A program made the position numbers and the translations under genes. This document shows positions 41,244 through 49,118 of a stretch of 64,000 nt of DNA, one piece after another; positions within the stretch are counted from its first letter, which is position 1, and each line of letters opens with the position of its first letter. The notes below the pieces were generated by a model. It was not told the origin of the DNA. It did not search any database and was given only the letters and a program-made list of their open reading frames with translations. The DNA comes from Bacteroidetes bacterium 43-16 (GTDB lineage: Bacteria; Bacteroidota; Bacteroidia; Chitinophagales; Chitinophagaceae), in the NCBI GenBank assembly GCA_001897525.1, contig MKTB01000010.1, positions 90,794 through 154,793 of the forward strand, written 5' to 3'.

Positions 41244-41244
41244 A

Positions 41245-42366
41245 ATGGGCCAATATATGCAATCATTCCACCCGGCTTTTTCGCAATACGACTGGCAGGA
41301 GATCAGCGCACGCATAGAGGCTGCTACTCCTATGGCAGTACAACAGGCTTTATCAAAACGAAAAAAGAGTCTTGATGATTTCTTAGTCCTGCTTGCTCCT
41401 GCGGCACAGGCCTTTTTAGAACCCATGGCACAGCTGGCACAACAGTTAACCCAAAAACGTTTTGGTAAGACGATACAAATGTACGCACCGATGTACCTGA
41501 GCAATGAATGCCAGAACATCTGCACCTATTGCGGCTTCAGCCTGGACAATAAGATCAAAAGAAAAACGCTCAATAGTGTTGAGATCATGCAGGAAGCGAT
41601 GGCCTTAAAGTCAATGGGCATTGACCATATTTTACTGGTGAGTGGCGAAGCCAATAAGACGGTGGGGGTCGATTATTTTCTGAAAGCGATCCGGCTGTTA
41701 CGTCCGCATTTCGCCCACATCTCCATAGAAGTGCAGCCATTAGCTACAGAGGAGTATATACAATTGCAGCAGGTAGGAGTACATTCCATACTGGTGTACC
41801 AGGAAACCTACCACCGGGAAGTGTACCGGCAATACCATCCCAAAGGGAAAAAATCAAATTTCGATTTCCGGCTGGAAACACCCGACAGGATTGGCGCTGC
41901 AGGACTGCACAAGATCGGCATGGGTGTACTGCTGGGACTGGAAGACTGGCGCGTAGACAGCTTTTTCAATGCTCTGCATATCGACTATTTGCAGCGAACC
42001 TATTGGCAAACCAAATATTCCGTTTCCTTTCCCCGATTAAGACCGGCAGAAGGCATTATAGCGCCCAATTTCATCATGGAGGACCGCGACCTCCTGCAAC
42101 TGATCTGTGCTTACCGCATCTGGAACGAAGACCTGGAGCTCTCTATATCTACCCGGGAAAGCGAACAGTTCAGAAACCATATCATACCCATCGGTGTTAC
42201 CAGTATGAGTGCGGCTTCCAAAACCAATCCGGGCGGATACACCGTAGATCCGGCCTCTTTGGAACAGTTTGAGACCAGCGATGAACGCAGTATGGAAACG
42301 ATTAAAGCAATCATCCGGAAAGCAGGCTACGACCCGGTAATGAAAGACTGGGACACTATCTTTTAA
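41245..42366 (+). CDS. thiH: 2-iminoacetate synthase ThiH
   Basis: 373 residues. Radical-SAM enzyme with the cluster motif CQNICTYCGF (CxxxCxxC) after MYLSNE, then LLVSGEANKTVG, ISIEVQPLATEEY, VYQETYH and GVLLGLEDWR. It cleaves tyrosine to dehydroglycine for ThiG. The presence of ThiH rather than glycine oxidase ThiO indicates the tyrosine-dependent, oxygen-sensitive route. Confidence 0.96.
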   Translation: MGQYMQSFHPAFSQYDWQEISARIEAATPMAVQQALSKRKKSLDDFLVLLAPAAQAFLEPMAQLAQQLTQKRFGKTIQMYAPMYLSNECQNICTYCGFSLDNKIKRKTLNSVEIMQEAMALKSMGIDHILLVSGEANKTVGVDYFLKAIRLLRPHFAHISIEVQPLATEEYIQLQQVGVHSILVYQETYHREVYRQYHPKGKKSNFDFRLETPDRIGAAGLHKIGMGVLLGLEDWRVDSFFNALHIDYLQRTYWQTKYSVSFPRLRPAEGIIAPNFIMEDRDLLQLICAYRIWNEDLELSISTRESEQFRNHIIPIGVTSMSAASKTNPGGYTVDPASLEQFETSDERSMETIKAIIRKAGYDPVMKDWDTIF

Positions 42367-42378
42367 ATCTATATTTAT

Positions 42379-43089
42379 ATGGACACAGACAAGCTATTTG
42401 AACGCTACAGCCGGCAGATTTTTCTCGAAGACATCGGGGTGAGCGGGCAAAGAACAATAATGAAGTCAAAAGTACTCGTCATCGGTGCCGGTGGGCTGGG
42501 CAGCCCCGTGATACAATACCTGGCTGCTGCCGGTGTGGGCACCCTTGCTGTAGCCGATCATGACCAGGTGGAGCTGCATAACCTCAACCGGCAGGTGATC
42601 CACAGTGAAGCAACAGTAGGTAAGGCAAAAGTTACCAGTGCAACTGAATTCGCCACTAAGCTTAACAGCCATATTCAATTGATACCTATCCGGGAAAAGA
42701 TAGAGCCAGGGAACATTAAAGCTATACTGGAAGAGTATGAATTAATTATAGACTGTTCTGATAATTTCAGTACAAGATACCTCGTCAATGACACTTGTTT
42801 TCATTTGAACAAGCCCCTGGTATATGGCAGTATATTGGGTTTTGAAGGACAGCTTGCTGTATTCAATTACCAGGGCAGTAAGCAACTACGGGACCTGTTC
42901 CCCGAGCCACCCCATCCCGGCACTATGCCGGATTGTGACCGGAATGGCGTGCTGGGTCCGCTTGCAGGCATTATAGGAGCTATGATGGCTATGCAAGCTT
43001 TAAAGATCATTACCGGGCTTCCTGTAGCGACCAACCAGCTCAGTATTATAGATACCCTTAACTGGAACTTTACGAAAATAAGTTATTAA
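42379..43089 (+). CDS. thiF: ThiF-type adenylyltransferase
   Basis: 236 residues. E1-like fold: RYSRQIFLEDIG, VIGAGGLGSPVIQYLAAAGVG, VELHNLNRQVIHSEATVGKAKV (split as usual around the Arg finger), IIDCSDNFSTRYLVND and PDCDRNGVLGPLAGIIG. It activates the ThiS C-terminus with ATP. The two CxxC zinc motifs of E. coli ThiF and MoeB are absent; the only Cys residues are in the core motifs. Zn-free homologues exist, so it can still be functional. Last gene of the thiamin operon. Confidence 0.9.
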   Translation: MDTDKLFERYSRQIFLEDIGVSGQRTIMKSKVLVIGAGGLGSPVIQYLAAAGVGTLAVADHDQVELHNLNRQVIHSEATVGKAKVTSATEFATKLNSHIQLIPIREKIEPGNIKAILEEYELIIDCSDNFSTRYLVNDTCFHLNKPLVYGSILGFEGQLAVFNYQGSKQLRDLFPEPPHPGTMPDCDRNGVLGPLAGIIGAMMAMQALKIITGLPVATNQLSIIDTLNWNFTKISY

Positions 43090-43102
43090 CTCCCTACACG
43101 GC

Positions 43103-43582
43103 TTATACTAAGTCCAGCACCATTTGTATGTCTGCACGCTGATAAGGTGAGTCCACCTGCCGGGCTACTTCTTTAAACCCTAATTTATGATACAGGTGTA
43201 GGGCAGCATCCAGCTTCCGGTTACTGTCCAGTATTATGCGTGCCGCACCTTGTTGCCTGGCCCATTCAATAGCAGCTATACCCAATTGCCTTCCGGCCCC
43301 TCTACCCTGAGCTTGCTCACTTACCGCCATTTTAGCCAGTTCATATACTTGCTCATTGATCCTGATCATCGCACATACACCAATCACAGCAGTGCCTGAT
43401 AAAGCTACAAATATTTCACCGCCTTTATCCAATATGTATTCCTGCGGATGGTTTAATGCCTTATAATCACTTTCCTCCATTTCAAAAAACGAAGAAATCC
43501 AGGCTACGTTCAATGCCCTGAATGCTTCGGCGTACTCCGGCTTAAATGTTTGTATACGAATCTCTGTTGTTGCTGTATTCAT
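43103..43582 (-). CDS. GNAT-family N-acetyltransferase
   Basis: 159 residues. Acetyl-CoA site KMAVSEQAQGRGAGRQLG (Q/RxxGxG/A), preceded by the beta strand VALSGTAVIGVCAMIRI and followed by RIILDSNRKLDAALHLYHKLGF. Substrate unknown. It converges on thiF with 13 bp between stops. Its upstream region is a pair of 7-bp tandem repeats that start 13 bp from its ATG, so promoter spacing may vary between clones. Confidence 0.85.
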   Translation of the reverse strand: MNTATTEIRIQTFKPEYAEAFRALNVAWISSFFEMEESDYKALNHPQEYILDKGGEIFVALSGTAVIGVCAMIRINEQVYELAKMAVSEQAQGRGAGRQLGIAAIEWARQQGAARIILDSNRKLDAALHLYHKLGFKEVARQVDSPYQRADIQMVLDLV

Positions 43583-43595
43583 CTCTTTAATTGTT

Positions 43596-43707
43596 ATGAG
43601 TGATAGGTGATAGGTGATATGTGATGAGTGATGAGTGATGAGTGATAGGTGATAAGTGATGAGTGATGAGTGATGAATGATAGGTGATAAGTGATGAGTG
43701 ATAGGTG
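43596..43707. repeat. 7-bp tandem repeat, 16 units of ATRRGTG
   Basis: Sixteen uninterrupted heptamers, mainly ATGAGTG, ATAGGTG and ATAAGTG, directly upstream of the GNAT gene. Unit sequence varies mostly at two purine positions, so the tract is old enough to have accumulated changes but keeps exact phase. Confidence 0.95.
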
Positions 43708-43760
43708 ATTGTTAATTGTTAATTGTTAATTGTTAATTGTTAATTGTTAATTGTTAATTG
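43708..43760. repeat. 7-bp tandem repeat, 7.6 units of ATTGTTA
   Basis: Seven perfect copies of ATTGTTA plus ATTG, continuing without a gap from the preceding heptamer tract. All units are identical, unlike the neighbouring tract, which suggests recent expansion. Confidence 0.95.
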
Positions 43761-43769
43761 ACCATTAGT

Positions 43770-45188
43770 CTAAATGCTGTTCTTCACCATCCGGCCCAGT
43801 TTTTTAAGGTCATTGGCTACTCTGTCGGTCCATTCGATACCGTAGTTCAGCCGCATACAGTTGGTATACCTTTCGTGCTGGGAAAACATTCTTCCGGGAG
43901 CGAAATTAATTTTCTGCCTCAGGGCTAAATCGTAAAGATCTTCGGTACAAATGCGCTCATCCAGTTCCAGCCATAACATAAAGCCACCTTTAGGTTGCGA
44001 CATTTTGGTATTATCCGGAAAATATTCTGCTACCGCTTTCTGTATCTGCAGGTAGTTTGCATATAATTTATTCCGGAACATCCGCAAATGATGATCATAG
44101 CGGCCATAAGATAAAAAGTTAGCAATCACATCAGGGAACAGGGAAGGACTACATACCGTCTGTACCAGTTTCTGCCGGATCACTCTTTCTTTAAAACGAC
44201 CCGGGGCCAGCCAGCCTAAGCGATAGCCGGGCGCAAGTGCCTTGGATACAGAGCCACACCACATCACCAGTCCTGCTTCATCATAATATTTACAGGGCCT
44301 GGGCCTGGAGGTCCCGAAATAAATATTGCCATAAATATCGTCCTCTATCAGCGGTACATTATAATGCATGATCAGCCGCACCAATTCTTTCTTATGCTCG
44401 TCCGGCATCTGGAAACCCAGGGGATTATTGTAATTGGTAATAAAACAGCAGGCTGCAACTTTGGGCAATTGCTTCTTTAAGGCATCCAGGTCCACGCCCA
44501 GCACCGGATGTGTAGGAATTTCTATGGCCCTTAAGCCCAGCAATTGAATGGCCTGCAAAAGCCCGAAGTAAGCCGGTGTCTCTATGGCTACTGCATCGCC
44601 GGGCTTGGTGACGGCCATGAGCCCGTGATAGATCGCGTTCATCGCACCCGAGGTGATCACCAGGTCATCTTCCGTGATCTTACCTTCCAGGACCATCGCC
44701 CACTTAGCCACCTCTTTTCTTAAACGTACATTACCCTGCACCGGTTCATAACCCGTAGCCGCATCTCCCCTGTTTTTCAAAGCATCGATGATACTCTTGT
44801 TCAGCTTCGCTATAGGCAACAGATTTTTACCCGGTACACCCAGTGCAAATTGTGTCATGTCCTGGTCGGCAATAGTGCCGAAAACCTTATCGATCAGGTC
44901 CTGGGGCGCTTGCTGATGCCCTGCAGATTTAAATGAACCCACACTGGGCAAAGCCAGCTTGCGCCTGGAAAGCTGGCTTACAAAGTAACCCGATTTAGGT
45001 CGGGACTCGATCAGCGACCTGCTCTCCAGTTCCAGATAGGCTTGCTTTATCGTATTCAAACTCACATTGTACAACTTCTGTGCGCTCCGCACAGAAGGGA
45101 GTTTATCACCCAATTGCAGAGTATTGTTCTGGATCTGTTCCGTAATTGCTTTCGCAATTTTTAAATAAAGGACTTCTCGGGTTTTCAT
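43770..45188 (-). CDS. MocR-type GntR regulator with aminotransferase domain
   Basis: 472 residues. N-terminal GntR winged helix (~1-75; LGDKLPSVRSAQKLYNVSLNTIKQAYLELESRSLI as its helices) joined to a fold-type I aminotransferase domain (~110-470) with TSGAMNAIYHGL, FITNYNNPLGF, IEDDIYGNIYF, and the PLP lysine in CGSVSKALAPGYRLGW. MocR proteins use PLP or aldimine chemistry as a sensor, as in PdxR and GabR. The target is not known; the small gene upstream in the same direction (32 bp) may be co-transcribed. Confidence 0.9.
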   Translation of the reverse strand: MKTREVLYLKIAKAITEQIQNNTLQLGDKLPSVRSAQKLYNVSLNTIKQAYLELESRSLIESRPKSGYFVSQLSRRKLALPSVGSFKSAGHQQAPQDLIDKVFGTIADQDMTQFALGVPGKNLLPIAKLNKSIIDALKNRGDAATGYEPVQGNVRLRKEVAKWAMVLEGKITEDDLVITSGAMNAIYHGLMAVTKPGDAVAIETPAYFGLLQAIQLLGLRAIEIPTHPVLGVDLDALKKQLPKVAACCFITNYNNPLGFQMPDEHKKELVRLIMHYNVPLIEDDIYGNIYFGTSRPRPCKYYDEAGLVMWCGSVSKALAPGYRLGWLAPGRFKERVIRQKLVQTVCSPSLFPDVIANFLSYGRYDHHLRMFRNKLYANYLQIQKAVAEYFPDNTKMSQPKGGFMLWLELDERICTEDLYDLALRQKINFAPGRMFSQHERYTNCMRLNYGIEWTDRVANDLKKLGRMVKNSI

Positions 45189-45220
45189 ATTTCCTGTTTA
45201 ATCAAATAAAGCGGCTACCA

Positions 45221-45601
45221 TCAGCCCAGGGACCTGTTGAGCCATGCCACCAGTTTCGCGGTACCGGATGCTACCTGTTCTGCATCGGTGAATAAACGGC
45301 ATTGCTGTTGAAAGGCATCAGCCAGCTGTTCCTTCCATTCATTTTCTGAAAAATACGCAAATAATTCCTCATGGTAACACTTGTAACTTATGTTTCCTTG
45401 TTCATCCAGCACCAGGCTGGCAAAACCTGCAATCCTACCCTTATGCCGCGCCAGCAGGAACGGCAGGCCGAAAGCGGCAGTTAAAAGTTTATGCTGCGTG
45501 GGAGAGCTGTTTAAGTGATGGTAAAAATGTTGTATTCCCGGCATATCCAGGGCAGATACGTCATGAACCTTCCATCCGGTCGCTACTATTTCCTGGTACA
45601 T
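45221..45601 (-). CDS. small hypothetical protein, possibly GNAT-like
   Basis: 126 residues from the second in-frame ATG (MYQEIVATGW), chosen because the first seven residues of the longer frame look like untranslated leader. Segment LLARHKGRIAGFASLVLDEQGNISYKCY split into strand-turn-strand resembles the central strands of a GNAT fold, but no acetyl-CoA motif follows. It lies 32 bp upstream of the MocR regulator, same strand. Function not recognised. Confidence 0.55.
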   Translation of the reverse strand: MYQEIVATGWKVHDVSALDMPGIQHFYHHLNSSPTQHKLLTAAFGLPFLLARHKGRIAGFASLVLDEQGNISYKCYHEELFAYFSENEWKEQLADAFQQQCRLFTDAEQVASGTAKLVAWLNRSLG

Positions 45602-45897
45602 AATTTTGAGATTTAATACCACACAAAGGTAGACAGGATGCCAGAATAGTTACAGATACAGAAATGAAAGATTTAATGGGTACAGAAATTAATTTTGTTA
45701 AGACGACACAATCGTTAAGAATATCAAAAAGCCATCTGGAGAGATGTAGAAAATCATCATTTTGAGTAAACAAAAACCCCAATTCCCAACACCAATAAGT
45801 CAACTTTTGCTACAATTCAATTATGATATGCTGTGGTATGATTTTAGTAAAGTAATTATTGCTAAACCATTTTTAATTATTAAAAAACCGAATGATT

Positions 45898-46641
45898 ATG
45901 ACACAGCAAAATCGCAGAGGCTACAATGCCCCTAACGGATCAAGAAATGCGCGCAACCATCAGCAGTATAACGACCAAAGCAGCTACCAGGGCAGATCTG
46001 CATACGGTCAGAACAGGAACGACCAGGACGACTGGGATGAATTTGAAGGTAACTATCACAACAATTACCGGGCTTACGATCAACAAAACCAAGGTTATAA
46101 TGATCGTAGCGATTACGGTGATCGTAATGATTATAATGGCAACCGTAACTACAACCAATATGGCCAAAACTACAACCAGTTCGAGGACGACTTTGACCAT
46201 GACTTCGACAACCAGGCCGGTTACAGAGAAGATAGACCGGACAGGCAGGACATAGATGCTTATGGCAACCAGTCTCAAAGAAACATTCCGCTACGTGGAG
46301 AATACAGGGGAGAATATGGCCGTGAGCAATATGACAACAATTACCGCAACGAACCCCGCCGTCAAAACAGGCAACAAGGTAATGCACCTTTCACAGGAGA
46401 CCGCAACAGGAGACAGCACAATGGTCAGCGTGAAGAATTCGGCTACGGACAGCAAGGCAACAATGGCTACAGGCAACAACAAGGTAATGCCTACCGTCAG
46501 CAACAAGAACACCAGGACTACAGTGATAGTCAGCACTACAATCGTCGCCACCTGGGATCACGCACAGAAGAGTTTAATAATGCAGACAACTTCCGTGGCA
46601 ACCGTCGCAGAGGCGGATATGGCAGCCGTTACGATCAATAA
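45898..46641 (+). CDS. intrinsically disordered Asn/Gln/Arg/Tyr/Gly-rich protein
   Basis: 247 residues from MTQQNRRGYNAPN (an ATG two codons earlier also exists; this one has the ATT-ATG context seen at many neighbours). Composition is dominated by N, Q, G, Y, R and D with repeated NYNQYGQNYNQ, DRSDYGDRNDYN, GNNGYRQQQGNAYRQQQ stretches. There is no signal peptide, hydrophobic core or known domain. It resembles prion-like or stress-granule-type low-complexity proteins; long open frames on other frames are by-products of the composition. It is followed by DUF892 at 40 bp. Confidence 0.75.
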   Translation: MTQQNRRGYNAPNGSRNARNHQQYNDQSSYQGRSAYGQNRNDQDDWDEFEGNYHNNYRAYDQQNQGYNDRSDYGDRNDYNGNRNYNQYGQNYNQFEDDFDHDFDNQAGYREDRPDRQDIDAYGNQSQRNIPLRGEYRGEYGREQYDNNYRNEPRRQNRQQGNAPFTGDRNRRQHNGQREEFGYGQQGNNGYRQQQGNAYRQQQEHQDYSDSQHYNRRHLGSRTEEFNNADNFRGNRRRGGYGSRYDQ

Positions 46642-46681
46642 TTTATTCACCCGGATTGTCTAAAAATCAAATACCATTATT

Positions 46682-47275
46682 ATGAATAACGAAAGTCAAG
46701 TCAAAACCGCTGCAAGTCCGGCTAATAAGAACACAGCCGTAAAACCCGGTAATGATACAGGTTCTTTAAGAAGCTTTTTTATTGACGGACTGAAAGATAT
46801 GTTCTGGGCAGAAAAAGCCATTATACCCGGCCTCCAAAAGCTTCAGAAGCTGAGCACCTGCGAGCAACTCAGTGATGCATTTGAAACACATGAGCAACAA
46901 ACGCAGAAGCATATTGCACGGCTAGAAAAAGTCTTCCAGATGCTGGGCGAAAAAGCAGAAGCTAAAAAATGCAAAGCCATGGAAGGCATTCTGAAAGAGG
47001 TGGATGAAATGGTGGAAGCAACACCGGAATATTCTGCAACCAGGGATGCTATAGCTATCATTGCCGCGCAAAAAGTAGAACACTATGAGATCGCGAGTTA
47101 TGGCGGGCTGGTAGCTTTGGGTCATACCCTGGGACTAAGCCAGGTGGCCAATATGCTACAGAAAACACTGGATGAGGAAGAGCAAACAGATCTTAACCTG
47201 ACCGACATTGCCGAAAGCCATATCAATTTTGAAGCAGAGCAGGAAACCGAACCGGAGACCGCTGCTGCCTCTTAA
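46682..47275 (+). CDS. DUF892 / YciF-type ferritin-like stress protein
   Basis: 197 residues. Four-helix ferritin-like fold: LRSFFIDGLKDMFWAEKAIIPGLQKL, DAFETHEQQTQKHIARLEKVFQML (metal-ligand Glu and His spacing), then AQKVEHYEIASYGGLVALG (ExxHYExxxY-like ligands) and DEEEQTDLNLTDIA. A disordered N-terminal tail (~1-28) and Glu-rich C-terminus flank it. YciE/YciF relatives are induced by osmotic and general stress. Their biochemical role is unsettled. Terminator follows. Confidence 0.9.
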   Translation: MNNESQVKTAASPANKNTAVKPGNDTGSLRSFFIDGLKDMFWAEKAIIPGLQKLQKLSTCEQLSDAFETHEQQTQKHIARLEKVFQMLGEKAEAKKCKAMEGILKEVDEMVEATPEYSATRDAIAIIAAQKVEHYEIASYGGLVALGHTLGLSQVANMLQKTLDEEEQTDLNLTDIAESHINFEAEQETEPETAAAS

Positions 47276-47352
47276 ACTATAGAAAAAACCTGCATCCTAT
47301 TCTATCATATGCATATGCTTTTATAACGCATGCACTCATTCAAAGATTACCA

Positions 47353-47390
47353 AAAAAGGCGGTGTACAAAAAAGGTATTACCGCCTTTTT
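47353..47390 (+). terminator. rho-independent terminator after the DUF892 gene
   Basis: AAAAAGGCGGT pairs with ACCGCCTTTTT; the hairpin ends in a T-run. Confidence 0.8.
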
Positions 47391-47455
47391 ACACAGCAGC
47401 TAAAGACTGAGCAAAGTGTAAAGCGCCTTTTTTCACCCTCTAAATTTTAAACGGT

Positions 47456-47734
47456 ATGAAAAACATATTAGCGATCATTGCTATTGCAGCAAGCATACAA
47501 TTGGCCATTATGGTAAGTGCACATGAAACGACAGGGAATAACTGGCCTGCAGATAGGCAACAGTTCAACAATCAGGACACTGTAAAGAAAGACAGACAAA
47601 GCAACCCAAAAAACAACAGAAGCAATACCAGGGACAAGACCAATATGCCACCCGATATCAGAACCGATACCGCCAGGGTACCGCCACCACCATTTGATAC
47701 CTTATCTAATCCATCTTCGCATAGAAGGACTTAA
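47456..47734 (+). CDS. small secreted Pro/Asn-rich peptide, paralogue of 54155-54436
   Basis: 92 residues. Signal peptide ~1-22 (MKNILAIIAIAASIQLAIMVSA), then a polar, disordered chain. Near the C-terminus RTDTARVPPPPFDT matches RTDTTFVPPIDT in the protein at 54155, and QDTVKKDR matches EQDTVRATP, so both belong to one small family. No domain recognised. Stand-alone gene flanked by terminators. Confidence 0.65.
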   Translation: MKNILAIIAIAASIQLAIMVSAHETTGNNWPADRQQFNNQDTVKKDRQSNPKNNRSNTRDKTNMPPDIRTDTARVPPPPFDTLSNPSSHRRT

Positions 47735-47756
47735 ATAAGTCGGGCGTATTGGCCAA

Positions 47757-47790
47757 AAAAGAGAGTGAATAATACAACTCACTCTCTTTT
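47757..47790 (+). terminator. terminator after the small secreted peptide gene
   Basis: AAAAGAGAGTGA and TCACTCTCTTTT form a perfect 12-bp stem around a 10-nt loop. Confidence 0.75.
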
Positions 47791-47844
47791 ATCCATCATA
47801 AAATATATGTTATACTTCAGTAAACCTGTTAAAAACTAAAATTT

Positions 47845-47967
47845 ATGATCAAGTTATTCCAACAACAATTGCAGGACCGTATCCAAAGCCTCTTGCTGCG
47901 AGTATGCGCCATCCTCATCCTGGTATTACCATTTCTTATCGCACTCTATCAAAGGCTCATGCGTTAA
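47845..47967 (+). CDS. 40-residue single-span membrane peptide
   Basis: The frame from ATG 47845 to TAA 47967 gives 40 residues: an amphipathic start MIKLFQQQLQDRIQSLLLR followed by a hydrophobic stretch (VCAILILVLPFLIALY) and a basic end QRLMR. A terminator lies 28 bp after the stop and another ends 54 bp before the start, so it is a free-standing short transcription unit. Function unknown; its shape resembles small stress-induced membrane peptides. Confidence 0.5.
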   Translation: MIKLFQQQLQDRIQSLLLRVCAILILVLPFLIALYQRLMR

Positions 47968-47995
47968 TAACAAAAGTGCCGCAACTTTTACACGT

Positions 47996-48027
47996 AAAAA
48001 AGGAACAACCTATAAGCTTCCTTTTTT
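47996..48027 (+). terminator. terminator after the 40-residue peptide gene
   Basis: AAAAAAGGAA and TTCCTTTTTT pair around a 12-nt loop and continue in a T-run. Confidence 0.7.
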
Positions 48028-48136
48028 TTCACCAAGCTACTGACAAAGCACTTATGCCCCTTTGCATAAATATTAAAGCTATTGCGAGCAGGCTTGGCAG
48101 TAACGCAAATAGACAAATTTAAGCATGACATTATTT

Positions 48137-48667
48137 CTAGGTAGTGCTATTAAGCATGGCCACCAGCTCTTTATTAAAGGCAGGCAGGTCTGCCGGCGTT
48201 CTGCTCGTGATCAATTTACCATCTACCACCACTTCATCATCCTTCCAGGAAGCACCGGCATTTTTCAGATCTGTACTGATGTTGGCTACAGAAGTCAGTT
48301 GCTTATTCTTCACTACCCCGGCCTCTATCAATAACTGCGGGCCGTGGCAGATTGCCGCCACAGGTTTCTGCTGTTCAAAAAAGTCACGGATAAATCTTAC
48401 AGCATCCATATTGGTACGCAGCTTATCCGGGTTGATCACCCCTCCCGGTAAGACCAGTGCATCATATTCCTTGACCCTTGCACGGTCCAGGTTTACATCC
48501 ACTTTATATTCCGTGCCCCAATCCTTCTTGGCCCATGCCTTGATGCTTTCCCGCTCAGGGCTTACAATATCTACATGCCAGCCCTGCTGCTCCAGGTGCT
48601 CCTTAGGCGACTTCAATTCACTTTCTTCAAATCCATGTGTGGCCAATATGGCAATACGCTTTTTCAT
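48137..48667 (-). CDS. DJ-1/PfpI-family type 1 glutamine amidotransferase-like protein
   Basis: 176 residues. Rossmann-like PfpI fold: IAILATHGFEESELKSP (Glu that orients the catalytic Cys), DALVLPGGVINPD, and the nucleophile elbow AAICHGPQLLIEAG with Cys-His. Relatives such as E. coli YhbO and YajL protect against oxidative, thermal and electrophile stress and are described as deglycases or chaperones, a debated assignment. Its presence among stress proteins fits. Confidence 0.9.
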   Translation of the reverse strand: MKKRIAILATHGFEESELKSPKEHLEQQGWHVDIVSPERESIKAWAKKDWGTEYKVDVNLDRARVKEYDALVLPGGVINPDKLRTNMDAVRFIRDFFEQQKPVAAICHGPQLLIEAGVVKNKQLTSVANISTDLKNAGASWKDDEVVVDGKLITSRTPADLPAFNKELVAMLNSTT

Positions 48668-49118
48668 ATGCTTCTATTTTTGATGAACAAATCTTTTCTT
48701 ATGCCTTCCGTCAGGCTCTAATCTAACCACCATAATCATTCCAATCTTAAAAGATGAGTTGTAATCAGGCTGCACGCTTATCCGCGCGTACAGATAGTGG
48801 AATTTCATTCCCCAGTTTGAGGAATACTCATCAACATATTGTAATAGTATTATACAGCAAGACCAGCCTTGTGCAAGCTAAAGCAGCTGCTTTTATTTGC
48901 ATACAGAACATAAGCGCATTACTGCTCCGGGAGTAGTACACGATGCATCAGGCGATCACACAATAAACAAAAGAAGGGAAAAATTAATATCAGGAAAAAC
49001 AAAGCGATCTTTACTTTTAGAGCGGTGCTACTTAAGATTAAGACAGGAGGTAAATTCAAGATGCAGTTTGTTGATCCAGGTCAGATAAGGAGATCAAAAG
49101 TATCCTTATAACAAGAGG
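48668..49118. other. 451-bp intergenic region without a supported gene
   Basis: Two overlapping short frames exist (48754-48936 and 48897-49088) but show no family, signal or codon support. A small hairpin (TACTGCTC and GAGTAGTA, 48921-48939) is the only structure noticed. It separates PfpI from the 3' end of the sigma-54 activator gene. Confidence 0.4.

Noticed and set aside
45834-45849. TGGTATGATTTTAGTA as a sigma-54 promoter of the disordered protein gene
   Set aside because: The -12 half is AGT instead of TGC; kept only as a weak hint in the sigma-54 finding.
45926-46663. Long frames on both strands inside the disordered protein gene
   Set aside because: The repetitive codon composition lacks stops in several frames; only the NQ-rich frame has a normal start context and neighbours in register.
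48754-49088. Two overlapping short plus-strand frames
   Set aside because: No family, no start context, and different reading frames compete; more likely non-coding.
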